Positions 36,530 through 45,514 of a stretch of 53,005 nucleotides of DNA are shown here, in pieces. Source of the DNA: Roseovarius gahaiensis. GTDB taxonomy: Bacteria > Pseudomonadota > Alphaproteobacteria > Rhodobacterales > Rhodobacteraceae. The position numbers and the translations under genes were made by a program. Position 1 is the stretch's first letter. Every line of letters begins with the position of its first letter. The stretch covers positions 1 through 53,005 of the forward strand of contig NZ_JAAORB010000017.1 of assembly GCF_011601345.1 (NCBI RefSeq). The letters are read 5' to 3'. The notes under the pieces are model-generated. The model made no database searches. It was not told where the DNA came from and worked only from the letters and a program-made list of their open reading frames with translations.

Positions 36530-37012
36530 ATGACCCCCCAAGACATCGCCAAGCTGCCCTATCGCCCCTGTGTCGGGGTTATGTTGGCCAATGCCGATGG
36601 CCGCGTGTTTGTTGGCCAGCGCATTGATCAGGACGCCACAGCCTGGCAGATGCCACAAGGCGGGATCGACCCCGGCGAAGCGCCACGCGATGCGGCATTG
36701 CGTGAGCTGTGGGAAGAAACCGGCGTATCCGCCGATCTGGTCACGGTCGAGGCCGAAACCAGCGGGTGGATTCCTTACGAGCTGCCGCATGACCTTGTGC
36801 CGCGCATCTGGAAAGGACGCTACAAGGGGCAGGAACAAAAATGGTTCCTGCTGCGGTTTCATGGCCGGGATTCGGATGTGAACATCGAAACCGAACACCC
36901 GGAATTTGCAAAATGGCAATGGCTGGCCCCGGATCAGCTGATCGCCAACATCGTGCCCTTCAAGCGGGTCGTTTACGAACAGGTGATGGCCGAGTTCGGA
37001 AACAGGATTTGA
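36530..37012 (+). CDS. rppH: RNA pyrophosphohydrolase
   Basis: Removes pyrophosphate from the 5' end of mRNA and so triggers decay. It has 160 residues with a complete Nudix box at 44-66 (Gly44 through REL and EETGV). The ATG at 36530 has GCGGAGG upstream; the six extra codons of the longer frame are not conserved. The stop codon overlaps the TTG start of a small exported protein gene (TTGA). Confidence 0.9.
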   Translation: MTPQDIAKLPYRPCVGVMLANADGRVFVGQRIDQDATAWQMPQGGIDPGEAPRDAALRELWEETGVSADLVTVEAETSGWIPYELPHDLVPRIWKGRYKGQEQKWFLLRFHGRDSDVNIETEHPEFAKWQWLAPDQLIANIVPFKRVVYEQVMAEFGNRI

Positions 37013-37500
37013 TCCGGGCGCTGCTTGTCGTCTTGTTGACGGGGCTGTCTGGCCCGGCCCTTGCCCTGTCTTGCCTAACCCATGATGCGGCCCGGACATT
37101 CCAACAGGCCGCCAAGGCCGAGGCCGCCTATATCGTGGTGCATGGTGCGTTGCAGTTCGACGAAACACGCCTGCCCAAGGTAGACATGGCCAATCAACAC
37201 CAAACCCCATCCGATACATTGATCGCGGCGCGGGTCACGGGCAAGGCCCTGTCGCATGACGGGTTCGAGGTTCCCTTTGACCGCAAGATCACGCTGAATG
37301 CACAGTGCTTTGGCCCTTGGTGTGCCGGGGCGACATCAGGCGCGAATTATCTGGCGTTTCTTGAAAAGCGCGCGGATGGCTTCACGCTCAGGATCACGCC
37401 CTGCGGCGGGTTCGGCTTTGCGGCCCCGTCCAAGGTGAGGCTGGATACGGTCAAGGCCTGCTTTCGCGGCGCGGCTTGCGATCCGGACGCCCCCCACTGA
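37009..37500 (+). CDS. Small exported Cys-rich protein, unknown function
   Basis: With a TTG start at 37009 overlapping the rppH stop, the product is 163 residues with a clean signal peptide ([18 protein letters not shown], cleavage near 18-20). The mature part has six cysteines (the first in LSCLTHDAA, the last in ACFRGAACD), suggesting periplasmic disulfides. The nearest ATG lies inside rppH and gives a non-conserved N-terminus without a signal, so it is rejected. I do not recognise the family. Coupling to rppH suggests co-expression but not function. Confidence 0.65.
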   Translation: MIRALLVVLLTGLSGPALALSCLTHDAARTFQQAAKAEAAYIVVHGALQFDETRLPKVDMANQHQTPSDTLIAARVTGKALSHDGFEVPFDRKITLNAQCFGPWCAGATSGANYLAFLEKRADGFTLRITPCGGFGFAAPSKVRLDTVKACFRGAACDPDAPH

Positions 37501-37528
37501 CGACAAAATTCAAATGTGACTCGCAATA

Positions 37529-37543
37529 GAACAAAACGTGAAT
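37529..37543 (+). promoter_or_regulatory. LexA (SOS) box upstream of dnaE2
   Basis: GAAC-AAAACGT-GAAT matches the alphaproteobacterial LexA site GAAC-N7-GAAC except for the last base. It is 16 bp upstream of the dnaE2 start and overlaps an AT-rich TATATAGT, so LexA binding would block the promoter. Confidence 0.65.
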
Positions 37544-37559
37544 ATATAGTCGCCGTATC

Positions 37560-40439
37560 ATGTTTGCCGAACTGTCCATCACCTCGAATTTCACCTTTCT
37601 GACCGGGGCATCGCACCCCGAAGACTATGTGCATCGTGCCGCCGCCTTGGGCTTGCCCGCGATTGCCATTGCCGATGACAATTCGGTCGCGGGGATTGTC
37701 CGCGCGCATTCCGCCGCGCGCGAGATTGCCCGGCAAGTCGCCGAACGCCGCAAGATCGAAGCGCGCGATGGCCCCATCGGCCCACCGTCGCCCTGCCCCA
37801 CCACACCGGATTGGACCAACACCCCCCGCCTGATCCCGGCCGCGCGGCTGTGTCTGGACGACGGGCTGGTGCTGACGGCCCTGCCCCAAGATCGCACCGG
37901 CTGGGCCAGCCTGTGCCGCCTTTTGACGCTTGGTCAGCGGCGTGCGAGCAAAGGGCACTGCCACCTGACGCTGGATGACGTGCTGGCAGGCGCGGCGGGC
38001 GTGCATCTTTTACTGCACCCGCCAGCGGGGCTGGATGCCGCCGAATGGACGGCGCAGGCCACCCGGCTGACGCGGCAGCTTGGTGGGCAGATGCATCTGC
38101 TGATGGCCCCGCGCTATGATGGGCAGGACAGCGCGCGCTTTGATCGTCTGGCCGATCTGGCCCACGGCCTAGGCCTACCCACACTCGCAACCGCTTGCCC
38201 CCGGATGCATCATGGCCAACGCCGCAAGCTCGCCGATGTCCTGACCGCGATTCGCACGGGGCGGCGCGTGGACGATCTGGGCCGGGCGGCCTTGGCCAAT
38301 GCCGAATGCCGTCTGCGCAGCGAACCCGAGATGCTGCGCCTGTTCGCCGGTCACGAAAGCGCCGTGCACCGGGCCGGGGCCTTGGCCGACAGGCTGACCT
38401 TTTCGCTGGACGAATTGCGCTATGAATACCCAAGCGAGGTGGCGCAAGGCGAAACACCGTCACAGCGCTTGCGCCGCTTGGCGCTGGACGGGTTGCACTG
38501 GCGCTATCCGCAGGGGGCCCCCGACAAGGTGCATACCCTTCTAGAACACGAACTGACTCTGATCGCCAAACTGGGGTATGAGCCGTATTTCCTGACCGTC
38601 CACGACGTCGTCGCCTTTGCGCGGTCGCGTGGGATTTTGTGCCAAGGGCGCGGGTCGGCGGCCAACTCGGTTGTCTGTTATTGCCTCGGCGTGACCTCGG
38701 TCAGCCCCGAGATCGGCACAATGGTGTTTGAACGCTTCGTCTCCGAGGCCCGCGACGAGCCGCCCGATATCGACGTGGATTTCGAACATGAACGCCGCGA
38801 AGAGGTGATTCAATGGATTTACGAACGCTACGGGCGACACCGCGCCGGGCTATGCGCCACGGTCATTCATTATCGCGGCAAACGCGCCATCCGCGAGGTG
38901 GGCCGCGCCATGGGGCTTGGCGGCGATACTATCTCGGCGCTGTCCTCGCAGCTTTGGGGGTTTCATGCCGCCGGGCAACTGGAACGCCACCGGATGCGCG
39001 AGATCGGGCTTGATCCGGATGATGCGCGCCTGCGCCAAACGATGGAACTGGTGCACGAGATCGAAGGCTTTCCGCGCCACCTGTCGCAGCATGTCGGCGG
39101 GTTCATCATGACCGAGGGGCGGCTGGACGAACTGGTGCCCATCGAAAACGCCAGCATGGACGGGCGCACCGTCATTTGCTGGGACAAGGATGACATCGAC
39201 GCGCTTGGCATTCTCAAGGTCGATGTTCTTAGCCTTGGTATGCTGACCTGCATCCGCAAAGCGTTCGACCTGTTGCGCCACCATCATGGGCGCGATGACA
39301 CGCTGGCCACCCTGCCCCCCGAAGACCCGCGCGTTTACGATATGCTGTGCCGCGCTGACAGTATCGGCGTGTTTCAGGTGGAAAGCCGCGCGCAGATGAA
39401 TTTCCTGCCCCGGATGCGGCCGCGCTGTTTTTACGATCTGGTGATCGAAGTGGCGATCATTCGCCCCGGCCCCATTCAGGGCGACATGGTGCATCCCTAT
39501 ATCCGCCGCCGCAATGGCGAGGAACGCGTCAGCTTTCCGTCGGACGCCTTGGGCGCGGTTCTGGGAAAGACACTGGGCGTGCCACTGTTTCAGGAACAGG
39601 CGATGCAGATCGCCATCACCGGCGCGGGGTTTTCCCCTGATGAGGCCGACCGCTTGCGCCGGTCGCTGGCCACGTTCAAGAAACACGGCAACGTCAGTGA
39701 ATTTCGCGATCGGTTTTTGCGCGGCATGAAACGCAATGGCTATGACATGGAATTTGCCGAACGCTGCTTTTCGCAGATCGAAGGCTTTGGCAGCTATGGC
39801 TTTCCCGAAAGTCACGCCGCAAGTTTCGCGCTGCTGGTCTATGCCAGTGCATGGATCAAATGCCACCATCCCGGCATTTTTGCCTGCGCGCTGCTGAATT
39901 CTCAGCCGATGGGCTTTTACGCGCCTGCGCAGATCGTGCGCGATGCCCGCGACCATGGGGTGACGGTGCGCCCGGTCTGCATCAATGCCAGTTTCTGGGA
40001 CAATGTGATGGAACCCGATGAGGCGGGCGGTTTGGCGCTGCGGTTGGGGTTTCGGCAAATCAAAGGCCTGTCCGAAGAGGATGCCGTTTGGATCACCGCC
40101 GCGCGCGGCAATGGCTATCGGCAAGTGGGCGATGTCTGGCGCCGGGCGGGCGTTTCCCCGGCCACTGTCACCCGTCTGGCCGAGGCCGACAGCTTTGCCG
40201 CGCTTGGCCTGTCGCGCCGCGAGGCGTTGTGGCAAGCCAAGGCCTTGGCCGGGGACAAACCCCTGCCGCTGTTCGAGGGCGACATGGATGGCGAAGCGAT
40301 TGACGAGCCCGCCGCGCATCTACCCGCCATGACACTGGGCGAAGAAGTGGTCGAGGATTACGTGGCCATGCGCCTGTCGCTCAAGGCGCATCCGATGGCC
40401 TTGTTGCGCGATCACCTGACACCGCCGGGATCAGGCTGA
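37560..40439 (+). CDS. dnaE2: Error-prone DNA polymerase DnaE2/ImuC, C-terminally shortened
   Basis: A second C-family polymerase used in SOS mutagenesis with ImuA and ImuB. The PHP domain starts FAELSITSNFTFLTGASHP, and the catalytic PPDIDVDF motif is near residue 401. The protein stops at 959 residues, in the stretch HPMALLRDHL that in family members leads into an OB-fold domain of roughly 100-130 more residues. No continuation exists in another frame before the next gene, 86 bp on. imuA and imuB are not adjacent in this window. A LexA box precedes the start. It may still be active, but the missing domain is unusual. Confidence 0.88.
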   Translation: MFAELSITSNFTFLTGASHPEDYVHRAAALGLPAIAIADDNSVAGIVRAHSAAREIARQVAERRKIEARDGPIGPPSPCPTTPDWTNTPRLIPAARLCLDDGLVLTALPQDRTGWASLCRLLTLGQRRASKGHCHLTLDDVLAGAAGVHLLLHPPAGLDAAEWTAQATRLTRQLGGQMHLLMAPRYDGQDSARFDRLADLAHGLGLPTLATACPRMHHGQRRKLADVLTAIRTGRRVDDLGRAALANAECRLRSEPEMLRLFAGHESAVHRAGALADRLTFSLDELRYEYPSEVAQGETPSQRLRRLALDGLHWRYPQGAPDKVHTLLEHELTLIAKLGYEPYFLTVHDVVAFARSRGILCQGRGSAANSVVCYCLGVTSVSPEIGTMVFERFVSEARDEPPDIDVDFEHERREEVIQWIYERYGRHRAGLCATVIHYRGKRAIREVGRAMGLGGDTISALSSQLWGFHAAGQLERHRMREIGLDPDDARLRQTMELVHEIEGFPRHLSQHVGGFIMTEGRLDELVPIENASMDGRTVICWDKDDIDALGILKVDVLSLGMLTCIRKAFDLLRHHHGRDDTLATLPPEDPRVYDMLCRADSIGVFQVESRAQMNFLPRMRPRCFYDLVIEVAIIRPGPIQGDMVHPYIRRRNGEERVSFPSDALGAVLGKTLGVPLFQEQAMQIAITGAGFSPDEADRLRRSLATFKKHGNVSEFRDRFLRGMKRNGYDMEFAERCFSQIEGFGSYGFPESHAASFALLVYASAWIKCHHPGIFACALLNSQPMGFYAPAQIVRDARDHGVTVRPVCINASFWDNVMEPDEAGGLALRLGFRQIKGLSEEDAVWITAARGNGYRQVGDVWRRAGVSPATVTRLAEADSFAALGLSRREALWQAKALAGDKPLPLFEGDMDGEAIDEPAAHLPAMTLGEEVVEDYVAMRLSLKAHPMALLRDHLTPPGSG

Positions 40440-40447
40440 TCCACCGC

Positions 40448-40515
40448 TTGCACAGATGGGTTTGCAAACATACCATGCAGCAGCCGCAAATCTGCAAAGC
40501 CCACATCTGCACAAG
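40448..40515 (+). promoter_or_regulatory. Cluster of TTTGCAAA-like sites upstream of the ScfR regulator
   Basis: CTTGCACA (40448-40455), TTTGCAAA (40462-40469), ATCTGCAAAG (40491-40500) and ATCTGCACAAG (40505-40515) lie in the 86 bp before the regulator gene. PccR, an ScfR-type regulator of Rhodobacter, is reported to bind paired TTTGCAAA sites, so this looks like an autoregulatory operator region. Confidence 0.55.
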
Positions 40516-40525
40516 CCGGAGTCCC

Positions 40526-41926
40526 ATGCCCACACAGAAACTATATGCCGGGGCCAAACTGCGCGAAACGCGCCAACGCCTTGGCCTGACGCAAAAGGAT
40601 TTCGCCATCAAACTGGGCGTCTCGCTGCCCTATCTGAACCAGATGGAGAACAACAACCGCCCGGTCAGCACAACCGTGGTGCTGGCCTTGGCGCAGGAGT
40701 TTGGCTTTGACGTGACCGAACTGTCCACCGGTGACGCCGAACGCATGGTCAGCGACATGCGCGAGGCGCTGGCCGATCCGGTTTTTGCCGACGACCCGCC
40801 ACCGCTGGCCGATCTGCGGCTGACCGCCTCGAACGCGCCGGCGCTGGCGCGTGCGTTTTTGCAACTGCACCGCACCTATCGGCAAACCCATGAACGGCTG
40901 GCCAGTCTGGACGAGGCCTTGGGGCGTGAAGATTCGCGGACCCAACCCAGCCCGTGGGACGAAGTGCGCGATTTCTTTCACTACTGCGACAATTACATCG
41001 ACGCGGTCGATCATGCCGCCGAACGCTTTGCCACCTCCGCGGGGGCGCAGCGCCCAATCCACGATCTGGCCATCGAGAAACTGGCCAATCTTGGCATCAC
41101 CGTCACAGGATCGGACAGCGGCAAGTTGCGCCATTTTGATCGTGACACCAAAACCTTGCATCTATCGTCGCGGGCCGAGCCGGAAACCCGCACCTTTCAG
41201 ATGCTTCTGCAACTGGCGCTGCTGACGCAGGACAAACTGCTGGACGCCACGCTGGATTTGGCACGGTTTCAATCCGACGCCGCCCGCGCCATCGCCAAGA
41301 TGGGTCTGGCCAATTATTTCGCCGGGGCCGCCTTGATGCCGTATGGCGCGTTCTTGCAAGCCGCGCAGGACACCCGGCATGACCTTGAAATTCTGACCAA
41401 CCGGTTCGGGGCCTCGATCGAACAGGTCTGCCATCGCCTGTCCACCTTGCAACGCCCCGGCGCCAAGGGCATCCCGTTCTTTTTCGTCCGGGTCGATCAG
41501 GCCGGGACAATCACCAAGCGGCATTCGGCCACGCGATTGCAATTCGCCCGGTTCGGCGGGGCCTGCCCGCTGTGGAACGTGCATCGCGCGTTCGAGACGC
41601 CGGGCCGCTTTCTGCGCCAATTGGCCGAAACGCCTGACGGGGTGCGATATATCAATCTGGCGCGGGATGTCAGTAAAGCGGGCGGCAGTTTCGGCGCGCC
41701 TGTGCGCCGGTTTGCCATCGCGCTTGGCTGCGAGGTCAAACATGCCGACGCGTTGGTCTATGCCGATGATCTGGACCTGACCAATGCGCGCGCCTATGAA
41801 CCCATCGGCATTTCCTGCCGGATCTGTGAACGCACTGATTGTCATCAACGCTCGGTTCCGCCACTGGAACGCCGCCTGCAAGTCAAACCGGATGAGCGCG
41901 ATGTCCTGCCCTACACCGTCGGCTGA
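40526..41926 (+). CDS. ScfR-family (PccR/RamB-like) XRE transcriptional regulator
   Basis: A 466-residue regulator: an XRE helix-turn-helix (about 8-62; LGLTQKDFAIKLGVSLPYLN), a central ImmA/IrrE-like domain without a clear HExxH, and a C-terminal domain with conserved cysteines (GISCRICERTDCHQRSVPP). This is the short-chain fatty acyl-CoA regulator family, which controls acetate, propionyl-CoA or glyoxylate-type pathways. The ATG at 40526 has CCGGAG upstream; the earlier ATG overlaps the operator cluster. No metabolic target lies adjacent. Several paralogues occur per genome, so pccR is possible but not assigned. Confidence 0.82.
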   Translation: MPTQKLYAGAKLRETRQRLGLTQKDFAIKLGVSLPYLNQMENNNRPVSTTVVLALAQEFGFDVTELSTGDAERMVSDMREALADPVFADDPPPLADLRLTASNAPALARAFLQLHRTYRQTHERLASLDEALGREDSRTQPSPWDEVRDFFHYCDNYIDAVDHAAERFATSAGAQRPIHDLAIEKLANLGITVTGSDSGKLRHFDRDTKTLHLSSRAEPETRTFQMLLQLALLTQDKLLDATLDLARFQSDAARAIAKMGLANYFAGAALMPYGAFLQAAQDTRHDLEILTNRFGASIEQVCHRLSTLQRPGAKGIPFFFVRVDQAGTITKRHSATRLQFARFGGACPLWNVHRAFETPGRFLRQLAETPDGVRYINLARDVSKAGGSFGAPVRRFAIALGCEVKHADALVYADDLDLTNARAYEPIGISCRICERTDCHQRSVPPLERRLQVKPDERDVLPYTVG

Positions 41927-41929
41927 CAC

Positions 41930-41958
41930 AAAAACGGCGGCCGGACTATCCGACCGCC
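41930..41958 (-). terminator. Terminator of the ydcH-like gene
   Basis: On the minus strand GGCGGTCGGA pairs with TCCGGCCGCC (one internal mismatch, loop TAG) and is followed by GTTTTTG. It lies between convergent genes, 28 bp past the stop. Confidence 0.75.
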
Positions 41959-41986
41959 GCCTCACGAACCCTAAAGGTCGAACGCT

Positions 41987-42223
41987 TCAGGCTTTGAGCA
42001 TGCTGTAAAGCTGATCTTTCAAGGCCGCACGTTTCTTGCGCATCTCGACTTCGGCCAGCTCCTCGACTGGTTCAACATTGGTTTCAGCGCGGTGCACGGC
42101 GCGGTTCAACTCGTGATACTCATCCGCCAATTTGGCAAAATGCGCGTCCGAGGTTTTAAGCTCGGTGATCTTGTCAGCCAGTTCAGGGAATTCTTCGTGT
42201 AGTTCGTGGGGGGTATGGGACAT
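41987..42223 (-). CDS. YdcH-like protein (DUF465)
   Basis: A 78-residue, highly charged helical-hairpin protein of the DUF465/YdcH family (HELHEEFPELADKITELK opening, EEVEMRKKRAALKDQLYSML-like ending). The molecular role is unknown. A perfect FNR box (TTGAT-CCGG-ATCAA, 42285-42298) lies 62 bp upstream of the start, so expression is probably raised when oxygen is scarce. It is monocistronic with its own terminator. Confidence 0.85.
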   Translation of the reverse strand: MSHTPHELHEEFPELADKITELKTSDAHFAKLADEYHELNRAVHRAETNVEPVEELAEVEMRKKRAALKDQLYSMLKA

Positions 42224-42284
42224 GTCGCGGCGTTCCTTTTCATTACATCCGACACGACGCTAAAGGGCGCTGCCCTGTGTGGCT

Positions 42285-42298
42285 TTGATCCGGATCAA
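42285..42298 (-). promoter_or_regulatory. Perfect FNR/FnrL box upstream of the ydcH-like gene
   Basis: TTGAT-CCGG-ATCAA matches the FNR consensus at all ten conserved positions and is part of a 16-bp perfect palindrome (42284-42299). A class II position at -41.5 would start transcription near 42250. The betA stop codon lies only 33 bp away on the other side. Confidence 0.72.
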
Positions 42299-42330
42299 AC
42301 CACTACGCCATTTGACTATTTTCAGCCCTG

Positions 42331-43989
42331 TCAGCGTTGTGCGGTTTGCCAGTCGGGGTGCATCCAAGGCTGCGCGTTATCCGACGGCAATGGCGACCGC
42401 CCCAAAACATGATCCGCCGCCTTTTCGCCGACCATGATAGACGGCGCATTGAGATTCCCGTTGGTGATGCGCGGGAAAATGCTGCTGTCGGCCACCCGCA
42501 GCCCATCCACTCCGATCACCCGCGCCGTGCTGTCGACCACGGCATCGGGATCATCCCGGCGGCCCATACGGCAGGTGCCGCAGGGGTGATAGGCGCTTTC
42601 GGCATGCTCGCGAATAAAGCTGTCCAACTGGTCGTCGCTTTGGACATCCGCACCGGGCTGAATTTCATGCCGCCGGTAAGGGGCAAATGCCTCTTGCGCG
42701 AAAATTTCACGTGTCAGACGGATGCATTTGCGGAAATCGCGCCAGTCGCTGTCTTGGCTCATGTAGTTGAAGCGGATCACCGGATCATCGCCGGGATCGG
42801 CACTGCGCAGGCTGATCCGCCCGCGCGACGCGCTGCGCATCGGCCCGACATGCGCCTGAAACCCGTGCCCCTCGGCGGCGGCCTTGCCGTCATACCGCAC
42901 GGCAATCGGCAGGAAATGAAACTGGATGTCGGGATAGTCCACGCCCGCATCCGAGCGGATGAAACCGCAGCTTTCAAACTGGTTCGACGCCCCCGGCCCG
43001 CGCTTGCCAAGCAGCCACTGCGCCCCAACCCATGCCTTGCCTGGTAGGTTCCAGTATTTAAACAGGGTCACCGGTTGGCTGGCCGCCATCTGGATATAGA
43101 CCTCAAGATGGTCTTGCAAATTACCGCCCACGCCGGGCCGGTCGGCCACCACATCAATCCCATGATCGGCCAGATGCGCCGCAGGCCCGATGCCCGACAA
43201 CATCAACAGCTTGGGCGAGTTGATCGAAGACGCCGCCAAAATCACTTCGGCGCGGGCGCGCACGACCTCTCGCTGCCCCTTACGGAGCATCTCGACACCG
43301 ACGGCGCGGCCTTCTTCGATCACGACACGCTGCACCAGACCACGCACCAGATCGCAGTTCTCGTGCTGCAACGCGGGGCGCAGATAGGCCTTGGCCGCCG
43401 ACCAACGCTGACCGTCCTTGACCGTCATCTCGAACGGGCCAAACCCTTCTTGCTGTTCGCCGTTATAGTCAGATGTCAGCTGATACCCGGCCTGCCCGCC
43501 TGCTTCGATAAAAGCCCGCGTTAGCGGGTTAGACATTGTCCCGCGCGTGACATGCAGCGGGCCATCCTTGCCGCGCCAGTCGCGATCACCGCCATGGCCC
43601 GCATCGCTCCAGTTTTCCATGCGCTTGAAATAGGGCAGCACATCGGCATAGCCCCATCCATCGGCCCCCTGATCGCGCCAGTGGTCAAAATCGCGGGCAT
43701 GGCCGCGCACATAGACCATGCCGTTGATGCTGCTGGAGCCGCCAATTACCTTGCCGCGCGGACAGGCCAGCCGCCGCCCGCCAAGCTGCGGCTCGGGTTC
43801 GCTTTGATAGCCCCAATCATAGCGCTTCATGTTCATCGGATAGCTGAGCGCGCCCGGCATCTGGATGAACGGCCCGGCATCGGTGCCGCCATGTTCGATG
43901 ACCAGCACGGATTTACCCGCCTCGGCCAACCGGTAAGCCATGGCGCAGCCGGCACTGCCCGCGCCCACGATGACGTAATCCGCTTCCAT
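42331..43989 (-). CDS. betA: Choline dehydrogenase
   Basis: Oxidises choline to betaine aldehyde and on to glycine betaine with FAD. It has 552 residues and is a GMC oxidoreductase: an N-terminal dinucleotide fold ([18 protein letters not shown], GxGxxG at 9-14), the [14 protein letters not shown] signature, and the catalytic His468 in [10 protein letters not shown]. It is the last gene of betI-betC-betB-betA and follows betB by 24 bp. No terminator is evident after it. Confidence 0.93.
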   Translation of the reverse strand: MEADYVIVGAGSAGCAMAYRLAEAGKSVLVIEHGGTDAGPFIQMPGALSYPMNMKRYDWGYQSEPEPQLGGRRLACPRGKVIGGSSSINGMVYVRGHARDFDHWRDQGADGWGYADVLPYFKRMENWSDAGHGGDRDWRGKDGPLHVTRGTMSNPLTRAFIEAGGQAGYQLTSDYNGEQQEGFGPFEMTVKDGQRWSAAKAYLRPALQHENCDLVRGLVQRVVIEEGRAVGVEMLRKGQREVVRARAEVILAASSINSPKLLMLSGIGPAAHLADHGIDVVADRPGVGGNLQDHLEVYIQMAASQPVTLFKYWNLPGKAWVGAQWLLGKRGPGASNQFESCGFIRSDAGVDYPDIQFHFLPIAVRYDGKAAAEGHGFQAHVGPMRSASRGRISLRSADPGDDPVIRFNYMSQDSDWRDFRKCIRLTREIFAQEAFAPYRRHEIQPGADVQSDDQLDSFIREHAESAYHPCGTCRMGRRDDPDAVVDSTARVIGVDGLRVADSSIFPRITNGNLNAPSIMVGEKAADHVLGRSPLPSDNAQPWMHPDWQTAQR

Positions 43990-44013
43990 GTCACGTTTCC
44001 TTGAAACAAGCCT

Positions 44014-45474
44014 TCAGAATGGCGCTTCGGTTTCGCCCATACGGACAAACACCGATTTGAGTTGGCTGTAATGCTCGATCGCCGCCTTGGAGTTTTCGCG
44101 CCCCACGCCCGACGCTTTGACCCCGCCGAACGGCACTTCGACCGGCGCGTCATTGTAGGAGTTCAAAAAACAACTGCCCGCCTGCAACTGCTCGATCACG
44201 CGGTGGCCGCGCTGCACATCGCGGGTATAGACCCCGGCCGACAGCCCGTATTCGGTGGCGTTGGCGCGCGCGATCACCTCGGCTTCGTCGTCGAAATCCA
44301 GCACGCTGAGGACGGGGCCGAAAATTTCCTCGCGCGCGATGGTCATGTCATCGGTCACATCAGCAAAAATCGTCGGCTCAATCCAACACCCGGCCCCGTC
44401 GATCCGGTGGCCGCCGCTGATCAGCCGTGCGCCGTCGGCTTTGCCAGCCTCGATATAGTTCAGCACGATCTGCAACTGGCCTTCGCTGACCATGGGGCCG
44501 AAATTGGTGGCCTCGTCCAGCGGATCGCCGATCACGGCCTGCTGCGTGCGTTCGGCCAATCGCGTCAGAAACGCCTCTTTGAGGCCGCGTTGCACAAACA
44601 CCCGTGTGCCGTTCGAACACACCTGACCAGACGAATAAAAGTTGCCAAGGATGGCCCCGCCAACCGCATCTTCGAGGCTGGCATCGTCAAAGATGATGAG
44701 CGGCGATTTACCGCCCAATTCCATCGTCACATGCTTCATGCCCTCGGCCGCACTGGCATAGACCTTGCGGCCCGTTGGCACCGATCCGGTCAGCGACACC
44801 TTGGCGACGCGCGGATCGGTGACCAGCGGTGCCCCGACGGTCCCGGCCCCTTGCACGACGTTGAACAGCCCCGCAGGCGCGCCTGCCTCGATCAGGATTT
44901 CGGCCAGTTTCAAGGCCGATAGCGGCGTGGTTTCAGACGGCTTGAACACCATCGCATTGCCACAGGCCAGCGCAGGCGCAGCTTTCCAACACGCGATTTG
45001 AGTTGGGTAGTTCCATGCGCCAAGCCCGACGCACACGCCAAGCGGTTCGCGGATGGTATAGGCCCAATCCCCGCCCGGTAGCGGAATATGCTCGCCGGTC
45101 AAACCCGCCGCGACCGAGCCGAAATATTCCAGCGCATCCGCCCCGCTGGTGGCATCGGCCACCAAGGTTTCCTGCAACGGCTTGCCGGTGTCGTAGGTTT
45201 CAAGCACCGACAGGTCGTGATTGCGGTCGCGCATGATATCGGCTGCGCGCCGCAACACGCGGCCCTTCTCCATGCCCGACAGTTTCGCCCAGTCCACTTG
45301 AGCCGCCTGCGCGCCGCTGATCGCCTGTTCGATCACCTCGGGCGTGGCTTCGTGCAGCGTGGCGATCACCGCGCCCGTGGCCGGGTAGATCACCTCTATC
45401 GGGGGGCCGTTTTTATCTTCCAGATAGGCCCCGTTCACGAAATGGCTGGCCTCGGGTTGGGTTGCATAGGTCAT
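44014..45474 (-). CDS. betB: Betaine aldehyde dehydrogenase
   Basis: Oxidises betaine aldehyde to glycine betaine with NAD(P). It has 486 residues of the aldehyde-dehydrogenase fold: the Glu of [10 protein letters not shown] and the nucleophile Cys286 in [12 protein letters not shown], with the [11 protein letters not shown] stretch before them. The ATG at 45474 has CGGAGG upstream; the longer frame runs through the intergenic repeat and is rejected. The 40-bp gap to betC holds a copy of the 21-nt motif. Confidence 0.94.
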   Translation of the reverse strand: MTYATQPEASHFVNGAYLEDKNGPPIEVIYPATGAVIATLHEATPEVIEQAISGAQAAQVDWAKLSGMEKGRVLRRAADIMRDRNHDLSVLETYDTGKPLQETLVADATSGADALEYFGSVAAGLTGEHIPLPGGDWAYTIREPLGVCVGLGAWNYPTQIACWKAAPALACGNAMVFKPSETTPLSALKLAEILIEAGAPAGLFNVVQGAGTVGAPLVTDPRVAKVSLTGSVPTGRKVYASAAEGMKHVTMELGGKSPLIIFDDASLEDAVGGAILGNFYSSGQVCSNGTRVFVQRGLKEAFLTRLAERTQQAVIGDPLDEATNFGPMVSEGQLQIVLNYIEAGKADGARLISGGHRIDGAGCWIEPTIFADVTDDMTIAREEIFGPVLSVLDFDDEAEVIARANATEYGLSAGVYTRDVQRGHRVIEQLQAGSCFLNSYNDAPVEVPFGGVKASGVGRENSKAAIEHYSQLKSVFVRMGETEAPF

Positions 45475-45489
45475 GTTTGCCTCCGGCGG

Positions 45490-45510
45490 GAGTATTTGGG
45501 GAACAATGAA
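45490..45510 (-). repeat. TTCATTGTTC-N3-AAATACTC motif, copy 2
   Basis: Sense-strand copy in the betC-betB gap, with spacer CCC. It begins 4 nt past the betC stop codon, and the bases following it run into the betB ribosome-binding site. All 18 fixed positions agree with copies 1 and 3. Confidence 0.75.
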
Positions 45511-45514
45511 AGGG

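Noticed and set aside
38850..40319. A 489-codon minus-strand open frame inside dnaE2
   Set aside because: It is a shadow of the polymerase frame, lacks any domain pattern and has no ribosome-binding site.
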